Position numbers and translations under genes: made by a program | Shown here: positions 1 to 7,200 of the stretch, piece after piece | Numbering within the stretch: position 1 is the first letter of the stretch | Layout: every line of letters begins with the position of its first letter | Notes under the pieces: generated by a model | What the model was told of the DNA's origin: nothing | The model's input: only the letters and a program-made list of their open reading frames with translations | Databases searched by the model: none | Assembly (NCBI GenBank): GCA_020832585.1 | Contig: JAFIEL010000006.1 | Location: forward strand, 1-58,306 | Reading direction: 5' to 3' | Length of the DNA: 58,306 bases | DNA from: Natronohydrobacter sp. | Lineage (GTDB): Bacteria; Pseudomonadota; Alphaproteobacteria; Rhodobacterales; Rhodobacteraceae

Positions 1-1
1 G

Positions 2-253
2 TCAGACAAGTCGACAGACGCCTACTGGAAGGCCAATGTGCGCATCATCACCATTTGCATGGTGATCTGGGCGCTCGTGTCCTTCGGGTTCGGCATCGTA
101 TTTCGCCCGCTTCTGGCGGGTATTCCGATCGGGGGTACCGATCTGGGGTTCTGGTTCGCGCAGCAGGGGTCGATGCTGACCTTCATCGTGCTGATCTTTT
201 ATTACCGCTCTTACATGAACAAACTCGATAAAGAGTTTGGCGTGGAAGAGTGA
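2..253 (+). CDS. DUF4212 small subunit of a sodium:solute symporter (5' end missing)
   Basis: Small membrane protein that accompanies VC_2705-type acetate/solute symporters. The frame is open from base 2, so the true start lies before the window; 83 residues are visible. The visible N-terminus has a Y-W-K-A-N stretch followed by a helix with W-A-L-V-S-F-G-F-G, which I recognise as the conserved DUF4212 pattern. A second helix follows (about residues 47-70) and then a short charged tail ending K-E-F-G-V-E-E. It stops 12 bases before the large symporter gene, so the two are surely co-transcribed. A GTG at 38 could be read as a start, but it sits inside the conserved core and would remove the family's N-terminal motif, so I treat the gene as partial. 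Confidence 0.85.
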   Translation, partial: SDKSTDAYWKANVRIITICMVIWALVSFGFGIVFRPLLAGIPIGGTDLGFWFAQQGSMLTFIVLIFYYRSYMNKLDKEFGVEE

Positions 254-265
254 GGGGGCCAATCC

Positions 266-2170
266 ATGGATCAGTATATTCTTAACCTCATCTTCGTCGG
301 TGGCTCATTCGCGCTCTATATCGGGATCGCGATCTGGGCGCGCGCCGGCTCGACTTCGGACTTCTACGCGGCCTCGCGTGGCGTCAACCCGGTTGTCAAC
401 GGTGCAGCCACTGCGGCTGACTGGATGTCGGCTGCGTCCTTCATCTCGATGGCCGGTCTGATTGCGGCTGTCGGTTACGGCAACTCGACCTTCCTGATGG
501 GCTGGACCGGTGGCTATGTGCTTCTGGCCATGCTTCTTGCGCCCTATCTGCGCAAGTTCGGTCGTTTCACTGTGCCTGACTTCATCGGCGACCGTTTCTA
601 CAGCCAGACCGCGCGTCTGGTGGCAGTTATCTCGCTGCTGATCATCTCGATCACCTACGTTATCGGGCAGATGACCGGGGCCGCCGTCGCCTTCTCGCGC
701 TTCCTGGAAGTGACGAACCAGACGGGCCTGTTCATCGCATCGGGCGTCGTGTTCTGCTATGCCGTTCTTGGCGGCATGAAGGGCATCACCTACACCCAGC
801 TTGCACAGTATGTCGTGCTGATCATCGCCTATACCATCCCGGCGGTGTTCATCTCGTTCCAGCTGACCGGCAACCCGCTGCCGCAGCTTGGCCTGTGGAG
901 CACGCATACCGCGTCCGGCCAGCCGATCCTGCAGACGCTGAACGAAGTGCTGATGGATCTGGGCTTCAATGACTATACCGGCAACCACGGCTCGACCTTC
1001 AACATGGTTCTGTTCACCATGTCGCTGATGGTCGGCACCGCCGGTCTGCCCCACGTCATCATCCGCTTCTTCACCGTGCCGCGCGTGGCTGATGCCCGCA
1101 CCTCGGCTGGTTGGGCGCTGGTCTTCATCGCGCTGCTCTACACGGTCGCTCCGGCTGTGGGTGCCATGGCGCGTCTGAACATCATCACGACGCTCTGGCC
1201 GCAGGGCATTGAAGGCGAGCCTCTGGCATTCGACGAGAAGCCCGACTGGATGATGAACTGGGAACGCACGGGTCTGTTGCGCTTTGAAGACAAGAACGGC
1301 GATGGCCTGATCCAGTACTACAACCAGGCTCCGCTTGATAATGCTCGCCAAAAGGTTGCAGATTTGCGAACACTTGTGGAGAGCGGTACCATCTCAGGAC
1401 AAGCGCTTGCCTCTGCCCAGAACGATTTAGCTAGCGCAGAAAGTGATCTAGCGAATGTTGAAAGCCGAATGCCATTCTCCCGCGCGATCGAGCAGGGTTG
1501 GGAAGGCAACGAGATGGTGTTGTTCAACAACGACATCCTCGTTCTGGCCAACCCCGAGATTGCACAGCTTCCAGGCTGGGTGATCGGTCTGATCGCGGCA
1601 GGTGGTCTTGCGGCTGCTCTGTCCACGGCGGCTGGTCTGCTGCTGGCCATCTCTTCGGCTGTGTCGCATGACTTGCTCAAGAAGATGATCATGCCGCAGA
1701 TCTCGGAAAAGGCCGAGCTGATGGCCGCGCGCGTCTCGATGGCCTTTGCCATTGCGCTTGCGACATGGTTGGGCCTCAACCCTCCGGGCTTTGCCGCGCA
1801 GGTGGTGGCTCTGGCCTTCGGTCTGGCGGCTGCATCGCTCTTCCCGGCGATCATGATGGGCATCTTCTCGAAGAAGATGAACTCGACGGGTGCCATCGTG
1901 GGGATGCTGGTCGGTCTGCTTTCGACCGTGCTTTACATCTTCACCTATCTGGGCTGGTTCTTCATCCCCGGCACCAACATGCTGGCCAACACGCCTGACA
2001 ACTGGCTGTTCGGCATCTCGCCGCTGTCCTTCGGGACTGTGGGTGCGGTCCTGAACTTCGCAGCGGCCTACATCACGCTGTCGATGACCAAGGAAGCGCC
2101 TGCCGAAATCCAGGAACTGGTCGAGTCGATCCGTGTGCCGAAAGGTGCCGGCGCGGCGGTCGATCACTGA
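266..2170 (+). CDS. Sodium:solute symporter, acetate permease-like (VC_2705 subfamily)
   Basis: Secondary transporter of the SSS/SLC5 family, probably sodium-coupled uptake of a small monocarboxylate such as acetate. The protein has 634 residues and about a dozen hydrophobic segments. Family landmarks are the A-A-D-W-M-S-A-A-S-F segment near residue 50, G-L-P-H-V-I-I-R-F-F near 260 and G-G-L-A-A-A-L-S-T-A-A-G near 450. A soluble loop follows near residues 310-430. Inside it, about residues 352-400 form a hydrophilic heptad-like stretch rich in Ala, Asp, Glu and Ser whose codons (for example tta, gat, gcg cta) are more AT-rich than the flanks. This looks like an insertion and is reported as a finding. 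The start ATG is 12 bases behind the DUF4212 stop. The downstream regulators in the same direction suggest a locally regulated transport unit. The substrate is inferred from family only. Confidence 0.9.
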   Translation: MDQYILNLIFVGGSFALYIGIAIWARAGSTSDFYAASRGVNPVVNGAATAADWMSAASFISMAGLIAAVGYGNSTFLMGWTGGYVLLAMLLAPYLRKFGRFTVPDFIGDRFYSQTARLVAVISLLIISITYVIGQMTGAAVAFSRFLEVTNQTGLFIASGVVFCYAVLGGMKGITYTQLAQYVVLIIAYTIPAVFISFQLTGNPLPQLGLWSTHTASGQPILQTLNEVLMDLGFNDYTGNHGSTFNMVLFTMSLMVGTAGLPHVIIRFFTVPRVADARTSAGWALVFIALLYTVAPAVGAMARLNIITTLWPQGIEGEPLAFDEKPDWMMNWERTGLLRFEDKNGDGLIQYYNQAPLDNARQKVADLRTLVESGTISGQALASAQNDLASAESDLANVESRMPFSRAIEQGWEGNEMVLFNNDILVLANPEIAQLPGWVIGLIAAGGLAAALSTAAGLLLAISSAVSHDLLKKMIMPQISEKAELMAARVSMAFAIALATWLGLNPPGFAAQVVALAFGLAAASLFPAIMMGIFSKKMNSTGAIVGMLVGLLSTVLYIFTYLGWFFIPGTNMLANTPDNWLFGISPLSFGTVGAVLNFAAAYITLSMTKEAPAEIQELVESIRVPKGAGAAVDH

Positions 2171-2188
2171 TCTGGCGCAAGGAAACTG

Positions 2189-2217
2189 GCCTGTCCCCGT
2201 GCTAACCGGGGGCAGGC
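2189..2217 (+). terminator. GC-rich hairpin after the symporter gene
   Basis: The bases 2189-2199 pair with 2207-2217 (11-bp arms, one G-U type mismatch, 7-base loop). No T-run follows, so this may be a processing or partial attenuation structure between the symporter and the DUF294 gene and not a strong intrinsic terminator. Confidence 0.4.
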
Positions 2218-2254
2218 TGCCCAATCCCGGGCCGTCAGATCAGGATATCAGGAC

Positions 2255-4081
2255 ATGACTGACATTTCGCCCAAGGTTCTGGAATTCCTTCAGAACGTGC
2301 ATCCCTACGATTCACTGCCGCAGGACGAGCTGGTGCGTGTCGCCAGTTGCTTCAGCCGCAGCGAAGTGCCTGCGGGCACGGTGATCTATTCCGTCGGCGA
2401 TCCCATCACGGGTGTCTATCTGGTGAAGTCCGGCACGATCGAGGTGACGGATACCCATGGGGCGCTGGTCTCGATGCTCAGCCCGCGCAATTCCTTCGGC
2501 GAGCGTGGGCTTATGCGCGACGGGCTGGCTGTAACCACTGCGACGACCACATCGGACGCGGTGATCCTGTGCCTACCCGCCGATGAGTTGCGCCATCTGA
2601 TCGCGAATTTCCCGTCATTTGAACGGTTTTTCAGCCGTGGCAAGAGCGGGGCCGCCGCACGCCAGAATGATCTGGCAACGCTGAAAGTCGCAGATCTGAT
2701 GGCGCGTAAACCGATGAGCGTGACCACCTCGACCACGGCGCAGGAAGCGGCGCAACTGATGCGGCAGCACCGGTTTTCCTGCGTGCCGGTGGTTGAGGGC
2801 GAGACGCTTGTGGGGATTGTAACCACACGCGACCTGTCGGGCCGTGTTCTGGCCGAAGGTCGCCCGCCCGAAACGCCTGTGGCCGAGATCATGACGCCTG
2901 ATCCCCTGGCACTCAGCCCGCAATCGCTGGGGTCAGACATTCTGCACATGATGCTGGAAAACCGCATCGGACATTTGCCGGTTGTGCGCGATGGCAAATT
3001 GTTGGGCATGATCACCCAGACGGACCTTACGCGGTTTCAGGCGATCAGTTCCGGACAGCTTGTGCGCGATGCGGCTATCGCCGATACGTTCGAGGCACTT
3101 GCCCAAGTCACCAGCCGCATCCCGCAGCTTCTGGTGCAACTGGTGGGCGCGCATAATGCCCATGAGGTTGTCACTCGGCTGATCACCGACATCGCCGACA
3201 CAGTGACGCGGCGCCTGTTGAAACTGGCCGAGGAAAAGCTGGGCCCGCCGCCTGCCCCCTATCTCTGGGCGGCCTGCGGCAGCCAGGGGCGGCAGGAACA
3301 GACCGGAGTCAGCGATCAGGACAATTGCATCATCATCGATGACAAGGTGACGCCTGACGACATGGCTTATTTCACGGATCTTGCGCGTTTCGTGTCGGAT
3401 GGGCTGAACGCGGCGGGGTATTTCTACTGTCCGGGCGACATGATGGCGACCAATCCGCGTTGGTGCCAGCCCGTGAATGTCTGGCGGCGCTATTTCAGGG
3501 GCTGGATCAACTCGCCTTCGCCCGAAGCGCAGATGCTGGCCTCTGTCATGTTCGACCTGCGCCCGATTGGCGGGCAGGTCAGCCTGTTCCGCGATTTGCA
3601 GGAAGAAACGCTGGCCGCTGCGAGCAAGAACTCGATTTTCGTGGCGCATATGGTCTCGAATTCGGTCAAGCACGCGCCGCCGCTGGGTCTGTTGCGCAGT
3701 TTTGCCACGATCCGCTCGGGCGAGCACAAGAACCATGTGGACATGAAACTGGGCGGGGTCGTGCCGGTGACGGATCTCGCGCGCGTCTATGCGCTGCGGG
3801 GTCGCATCTCGGCAGCCAATACCCGCGCGCGCCTGCTGGCGGCGGAAGAGCAGGGGATCATCTCGGTCTCTGGCGCGCGTGATCTGGTCGAGGCCTATGA
3901 CCTGATCGCCAACCTGCGACTGGAAAATCAGGCCAATCTGGTGCGGATGGGCCGCAAACCGGACAATTTTCTTGCGCCGTCCGATCTGTCGGATTTCGAG
4001 CGCAGCCATCTGCGCGACGCATTTGTCGTCGTGCGCACCATGCAATCTGCAGTCGGCCAGTTGGCCGGAACTCTGGGCTGA
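2255..4081 (+). CDS. cNMP-binding/CBS/DUF294 nucleotidyltransferase-like regulator
   Basis: Predicted cytoplasmic signalling protein of 608 residues. Domains in order are a cyclic-nucleotide-binding fold (about residues 15-125, with the F-G-E-R-G core), a CBS pair (about 145-275, each with the V-P-V-V or L-P-V-V signature), and a DUF294 nucleotidyltransferase-like domain. The last starts near residue 345 with G-S-Q-G-R-Q-E-Q followed by S-D-Q-D-N, the GlnD-like metal-binding pattern. A DUF294 C-terminal helical domain completes it. The family often sits beside acetate-type symporters and DnaQ-like exonucleases, as here. The probable role is to sense a nucleotide (adenylate or cyclic nucleotide) and control the neighbouring transport or signalling proteins; the target is unknown. 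The AGGA at 2249-2252 is close to the ATG, but no other in-frame start fits the domain. Confidence 0.85.
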   Translation: MTDISPKVLEFLQNVHPYDSLPQDELVRVASCFSRSEVPAGTVIYSVGDPITGVYLVKSGTIEVTDTHGALVSMLSPRNSFGERGLMRDGLAVTTATTTSDAVILCLPADELRHLIANFPSFERFFSRGKSGAAARQNDLATLKVADLMARKPMSVTTSTTAQEAAQLMRQHRFSCVPVVEGETLVGIVTTRDLSGRVLAEGRPPETPVAEIMTPDPLALSPQSLGSDILHMMLENRIGHLPVVRDGKLLGMITQTDLTRFQAISSGQLVRDAAIADTFEALAQVTSRIPQLLVQLVGAHNAHEVVTRLITDIADTVTRRLLKLAEEKLGPPPAPYLWAACGSQGRQEQTGVSDQDNCIIIDDKVTPDDMAYFTDLARFVSDGLNAAGYFYCPGDMMATNPRWCQPVNVWRRYFRGWINSPSPEAQMLASVMFDLRPIGGQVSLFRDLQEETLAAASKNSIFVAHMVSNSVKHAPPLGLLRSFATIRSGEHKNHVDMKLGGVVPVTDLARVYALRGRISAANTRARLLAAEEQGIISVSGARDLVEAYDLIANLRLENQANLVRMGRKPDNFLAPSDLSDFERSHLRDAFVVVRTMQSAVGQLAGTLG

Positions 4082-4092
4082 AAGGAACACGC

Positions 4093-4641
4093 GTGATTCT
4101 GGAATTTCTGGCGGTCATTGTTGCGGGGTTTGGCGGTGGCGGCACAGCCATGATCCTGCGTCGGCTGAGCGGGCGGCGCTTGCCGGAATGGCTGACCCCG
4201 ATGGGTGTGGCTTGCGGCATGCTCGCCATGGTCGTCTATCTGGAATATTCCTGGGCGCCGCGCTACGAGGCCGGCCTGCCGCCTGATGTCACGGTTGTCA
4301 GCAAGAACCAGCATGTTTCCTGGATGCGCCCATGGACTTATGCGTTTCCGCTGACCAACCGGATAATTGCGGTCGACAATCGCATCCGGCAGGGCAACAC
4401 CCGCAATCCCGATCTGGTTCTGACAGGGGTGATCCTGCAAGAGCGCTGGGCGCTGACCATGGGCTTTCAGTCTATGTTCGATTGCGCCAACGCCCGCCGT
4501 GCCGATCTGACCGAGGCCACTGTGCTGGATGAACTGGGGGTTCCCGTCGCCGCTGAGTGGTATGCGCTGTCCCCCGATGACCGTTTTCTGACGACTGCTT
4601 GTGAAGGAGGAGCACATGGAGGACACGTCGAGGAAGGCTGA
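4093..4641 (+). CDS. Hypothetical membrane protein with two N-terminal helices
   Basis: I do not recognise a named family. The 182-residue product begins with a GTG start 11 bases behind the DUF294 gene. It has two hydrophobic segments (about residues 2-22 with a Gly-rich G-F-G-G-G-G turn, and 36-52), followed by a soluble domain of about 125 residues with scattered Trp and one pair of Cys (C-A-N-A-R and T-A-C-E-G). Its 3' end overlaps the response regulator start by 26 bases, so the two are translationally coupled. Context suggests a membrane accessory of the symporter/sensor unit. Function unknown. Confidence 0.65.
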   Translation: MILEFLAVIVAGFGGGGTAMILRRLSGRRLPEWLTPMGVACGMLAMVVYLEYSWAPRYEAGLPPDVTVVSKNQHVSWMRPWTYAFPLTNRIIAVDNRIRQGNTRNPDLVLTGVILQERWALTMGFQSMFDCANARRADLTEATVLDELGVPVAAEWYALSPDDRFLTTACEGGAHGGHVEEG

Positions 4642-5038
4642 AATACTGGTGGTCGAGGACGAGGACAATATCGCCATCGCCCTCAATTACCTTCTGACCC
4701 GCGAAGGCTATAATCAGACCCGCGTTGCGACCGGGGAGGGCGCAGTGGACCTGATCCGCAAGAGCAAGCCTGATCTGGTGTTGCTGGATGTGATGCTGCC
4801 TGTCGTTTCGGGGTATGAGATCTGTCAATCCGTGCGCGCGGACCCCGAATGCGAGAACGTGCGTATTCTGATGATGACCGCGCGCGGCTCTGCGATGGAA
4901 CGCCGCAAAGGTCTGGCGATGGGGGCGGATGGGTTCATCTCGAAGCCGTTCGAGTTGAAGGAATTGCGCGAAGAAGTGCGCAAGATCCTTGCAGGAGAGT
5001 CCAGCGCGCTGCCGCAGACAGGGGTTGCGGATGCTTGA
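4616..5038 (+). CDS. Single-domain response regulator (CheY-like receiver)
   Basis: Stand-alone receiver of 140 residues with no output domain. The acidic pocket is V-E-D-E-D (near residue 13-17), the phosphoacceptor Asp lies in L-L-D-V-M-L-P (about 59), the switch Thr in M-M-T-A-R-G and the conserved Lys in S-K-P-F. I chose ATG 4616 because GGAGG lies 5 bases upstream; an in-frame ATG at 4601 is possible but has no site. The stop overlaps the next start (ATG at 5031), so the receiver is coupled to the sensor/exonuclease gene, its likely partner. Being only a receiver, it probably acts through protein contacts and not through DNA. Confidence 0.85.
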   Translation: MEDTSRKAEILVVEDEDNIAIALNYLLTREGYNQTRVATGEGAVDLIRKSKPDLVLLDVMLPVVSGYEICQSVRADPECENVRILMMTARGSAMERRKGLAMGADGFISKPFELKELREEVRKILAGESSALPQTGVADA

Positions 5039-7118
5039 CCGCCTCAGCCTGCGCATCCGAATCCTTCTGTTCTTTGTGGCGCTTGCCGCGGGGGCGGTTC
5101 TGGCCATGGCGATGGGCGGCTGGCTGGTCCTGTCGCGCGCCGAACAGCCCGAACTGGCAGGACCGATGCTGCAGGCCGGGATCCTGGGTGGCTTTCTGAT
5201 CCTGTTTCTGGTGACGGGTATCTGGTATCTTTTCGATGCCAATGTCGCCCGCGCGATCGACGGGCTGGCCAATGCGATCCGCACCCGCGCTGTGACCGAT
5301 GTGAATGACGATATCGGGGCCGAACGCGAAAAGGCGCGGTATCTGGGCGATCTGGCCCCGGCAGCGGCGGCCATCACGCGGTCGCTGGCGGAAACCCGAT
5401 CGGCGCTGGCCGAGTCGGTGGCCCGCGAGACCTCGCGCCTGTCGGCAGAGAAATCACGGCTTGAGAAACTGCTCGCCGATGTGCCCGTGGCGGTGCTGTT
5501 GTGCACGGCTGATTATCAGCTTGTGTTCTATAATGGGCAAGCTGTGAATGTTCTGGAAGCGGGCGGCGCGCCCGGCCTTGATCGCAACTTGCTGGATTAC
5601 CTGCGCGAAGGCCCGGTGCGCCATGCTTATGAGCGTCTGAGCAAGCTGAATGATCCCGAAGCCGCGTCCGACCTGATCTGTGCGACGACGGGAACCGGAC
5701 GACTGCTGTCAGGCCGGATGCGGGTGCTGCGCCGCACCGACAGCACCCGCCGCCCCGGTTTCGTGCTGACGCTGCGCGATGTGACATCCGACCTAGCCGC
5801 CCATGCCGCGCGCGAAGCCCTGCTGGCAGAAGTGTTTGACCGCGTGCGCCGCCCTGCGGCCAATCTGCAAACCGTGATCAGTGTGCTGTCGGAAGACAGC
5901 GAGATGGCACATAACGACGAGCTGACAAGCGCCATGATGGCGGAAATCCGGATTCTGTCCAGCGCGGTCACTGAACTGGGCGCGCGTTATGACGAAGGCC
6001 GCAGCGACTGGCGCCCGCAAAGCCAGATCCGCGCGGCTGACCTGATGGATGCGATCAGCGCGCAGTTCGATGCCTCTGAACTGACACTTGATACCGAAGG
6101 CCGTGACCTGATGCTGACCTGCGACGGGTTTGAACTTGCGCTGTTCTTCCGCTGGCTGGGTGAGAAACTCGCGGCCAACGGCCATGCGCGCGCCTTTCGC
6201 TTGTGCCTGAGCGAAGAGGATGGCCCCGGAGCGGTTTTCGATCTGATCTGGCAGGGCTCGGCGCTGCCTGTGGGCGCATTCGACGCATGGCTGGGCGAAC
6301 AGATGGATGCGGATATTCCCGACCTGACGCCTCGGGCCGTGTTGAACGCGCATGCAACCGAGGCCTGGACTGAAACACGCCCGGATGGGGCTGCCGCCGT
6401 GCGCTTGCCGATCCCGAATGCACGCCGCGCCACCCGCCGCCCGCCGCCGATCCAGCGCGAGGTCGTCTATGATTTCGAGTTGCTGTCCAAAGAGCGCAAT
6501 GCGGGTGTGCTGGAAAGCCGTCTGGAGGATCTGACCTATGTGGTCTTTGACACCGAAACCACCGGCCTGATGCCGTCCAGTGACGAGATCGTGCAGATTG
6601 CGGCCGTGCGCGTGGTCAATGGCCGACGGGTCCGGCGCGAGGTGTTCGACACGCTTGTCGATCCGCAACGCCCGATTCCGCAAAGCTCGACCGATGTCCA
6701 CGGCATTACCGAGGACATGGTCAGAGGCGCACCCATCATCGCCGAGGCGGGCAAACGGTTTCACGAATTTGCCCGCGGTGCCGTGCTGGTGGCGCATAAC
6801 GCGCCTTTCGACATGGAATTCCTGCGTCGCCACGAGAAAGACATCGGCGTCAGCTTCGATCACCCGGTTCTGGATACGGTTTTGCTGTCAGCCGTCGTCT
6901 ATGGGCAACTGGAACAGCATTCGCTGGACGCGCTGACGGGACGGCTTGGGATCACCATTCCCGAAGAGGCGCGGCATACTGCCATCGGCGATACGGTTGC
7001 CACAGCCGATGCGTTTTTGAAATTGATCCCGATCCTGAAATCGCGCGGGCTTGATACCTTTGGCGATGTGCTGACGGAAGTGCGCAGGCATGGCCGCTTG
7101 CTCAAGGATCTGAACTGA
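5031..7118 (+). CDS. Membrane sensor (HAMP/PAS, degenerate kinase-like) fused to a DEDDh 3'-5' exonuclease
   Basis: Protein of 695 residues. Two membrane helices (about 8-28 and 44-63) are followed by a HAMP-like linker, a PAS domain (about 150-260, with V-P-V-A-V-L-L and F-Y-N-G-Q) and a region resembling a histidine-kinase dimerisation and ATPase pair. In that region the usual S-H-E-L-R-T-P motif reads D-R-V-R-R-P-A-A-N, so the phosphoacceptor His is absent. From about residue 500 comes a DnaQ-type exonuclease with D-T-E-T-T-G, V-H-G-I-T, H-N-A-P-F-D and the closing H-T-A-I-G-D. That is the full DEDDh set, so nuclease activity is likely. ATG 5031 was preferred to an upstream start because it opens the signal-like N-terminus and overlaps the regulator stop. 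It might degrade a nucleic acid or nucleotide signal under control of a membrane stimulus; that is inference. Confidence 0.85.
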   Translation: MLDRLSLRIRILLFFVALAAGAVLAMAMGGWLVLSRAEQPELAGPMLQAGILGGFLILFLVTGIWYLFDANVARAIDGLANAIRTRAVTDVNDDIGAEREKARYLGDLAPAAAAITRSLAETRSALAESVARETSRLSAEKSRLEKLLADVPVAVLLCTADYQLVFYNGQAVNVLEAGGAPGLDRNLLDYLREGPVRHAYERLSKLNDPEAASDLICATTGTGRLLSGRMRVLRRTDSTRRPGFVLTLRDVTSDLAAHAAREALLAEVFDRVRRPAANLQTVISVLSEDSEMAHNDELTSAMMAEIRILSSAVTELGARYDEGRSDWRPQSQIRAADLMDAISAQFDASELTLDTEGRDLMLTCDGFELALFFRWLGEKLAANGHARAFRLCLSEEDGPGAVFDLIWQGSALPVGAFDAWLGEQMDADIPDLTPRAVLNAHATEAWTETRPDGAAAVRLPIPNARRATRRPPPIQREVVYDFELLSKERNAGVLESRLEDLTYVVFDTETTGLMPSSDEIVQIAAVRVVNGRRVRREVFDTLVDPQRPIPQSSTDVHGITEDMVRGAPIIAEAGKRFHEFARGAVLVAHNAPFDMEFLRRHEKDIGVSFDHPVLDTVLLSAVVYGQLEQHSLDALTGRLGITIPEEARHTAIGDTVATADAFLKLIPILKSRGLDTFGDVLTEVRRHGRLLKDLN

Positions 7119-7134
7119 CTTTGGCTCTCGTGTC

Positions 7135-7149
7135 TTAACTCAAGTTTAA
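7135..7149 (+). promoter_or_regulatory. Perfect CtrA-type box TTAA-N7-TTAA
   Basis: TTAA at 7135-7138, seven bases, TTAA at 7146-7149, ending 51 bases before the ATG of the DivL-like gene. This matches the full CtrA recognition sequence known from Caulobacter and other alphaproteobacteria. In GC-rich DNA such a perfect site is rare. Its position in the only intergenic gap before a DivL-like gene supports a real function. Confidence 0.65.
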
Positions 7150-7200
7150 CCAAAGCCTGCAAAGCTGCCACCATAAGCTATTGCGGCAAGGAACTTGTGC

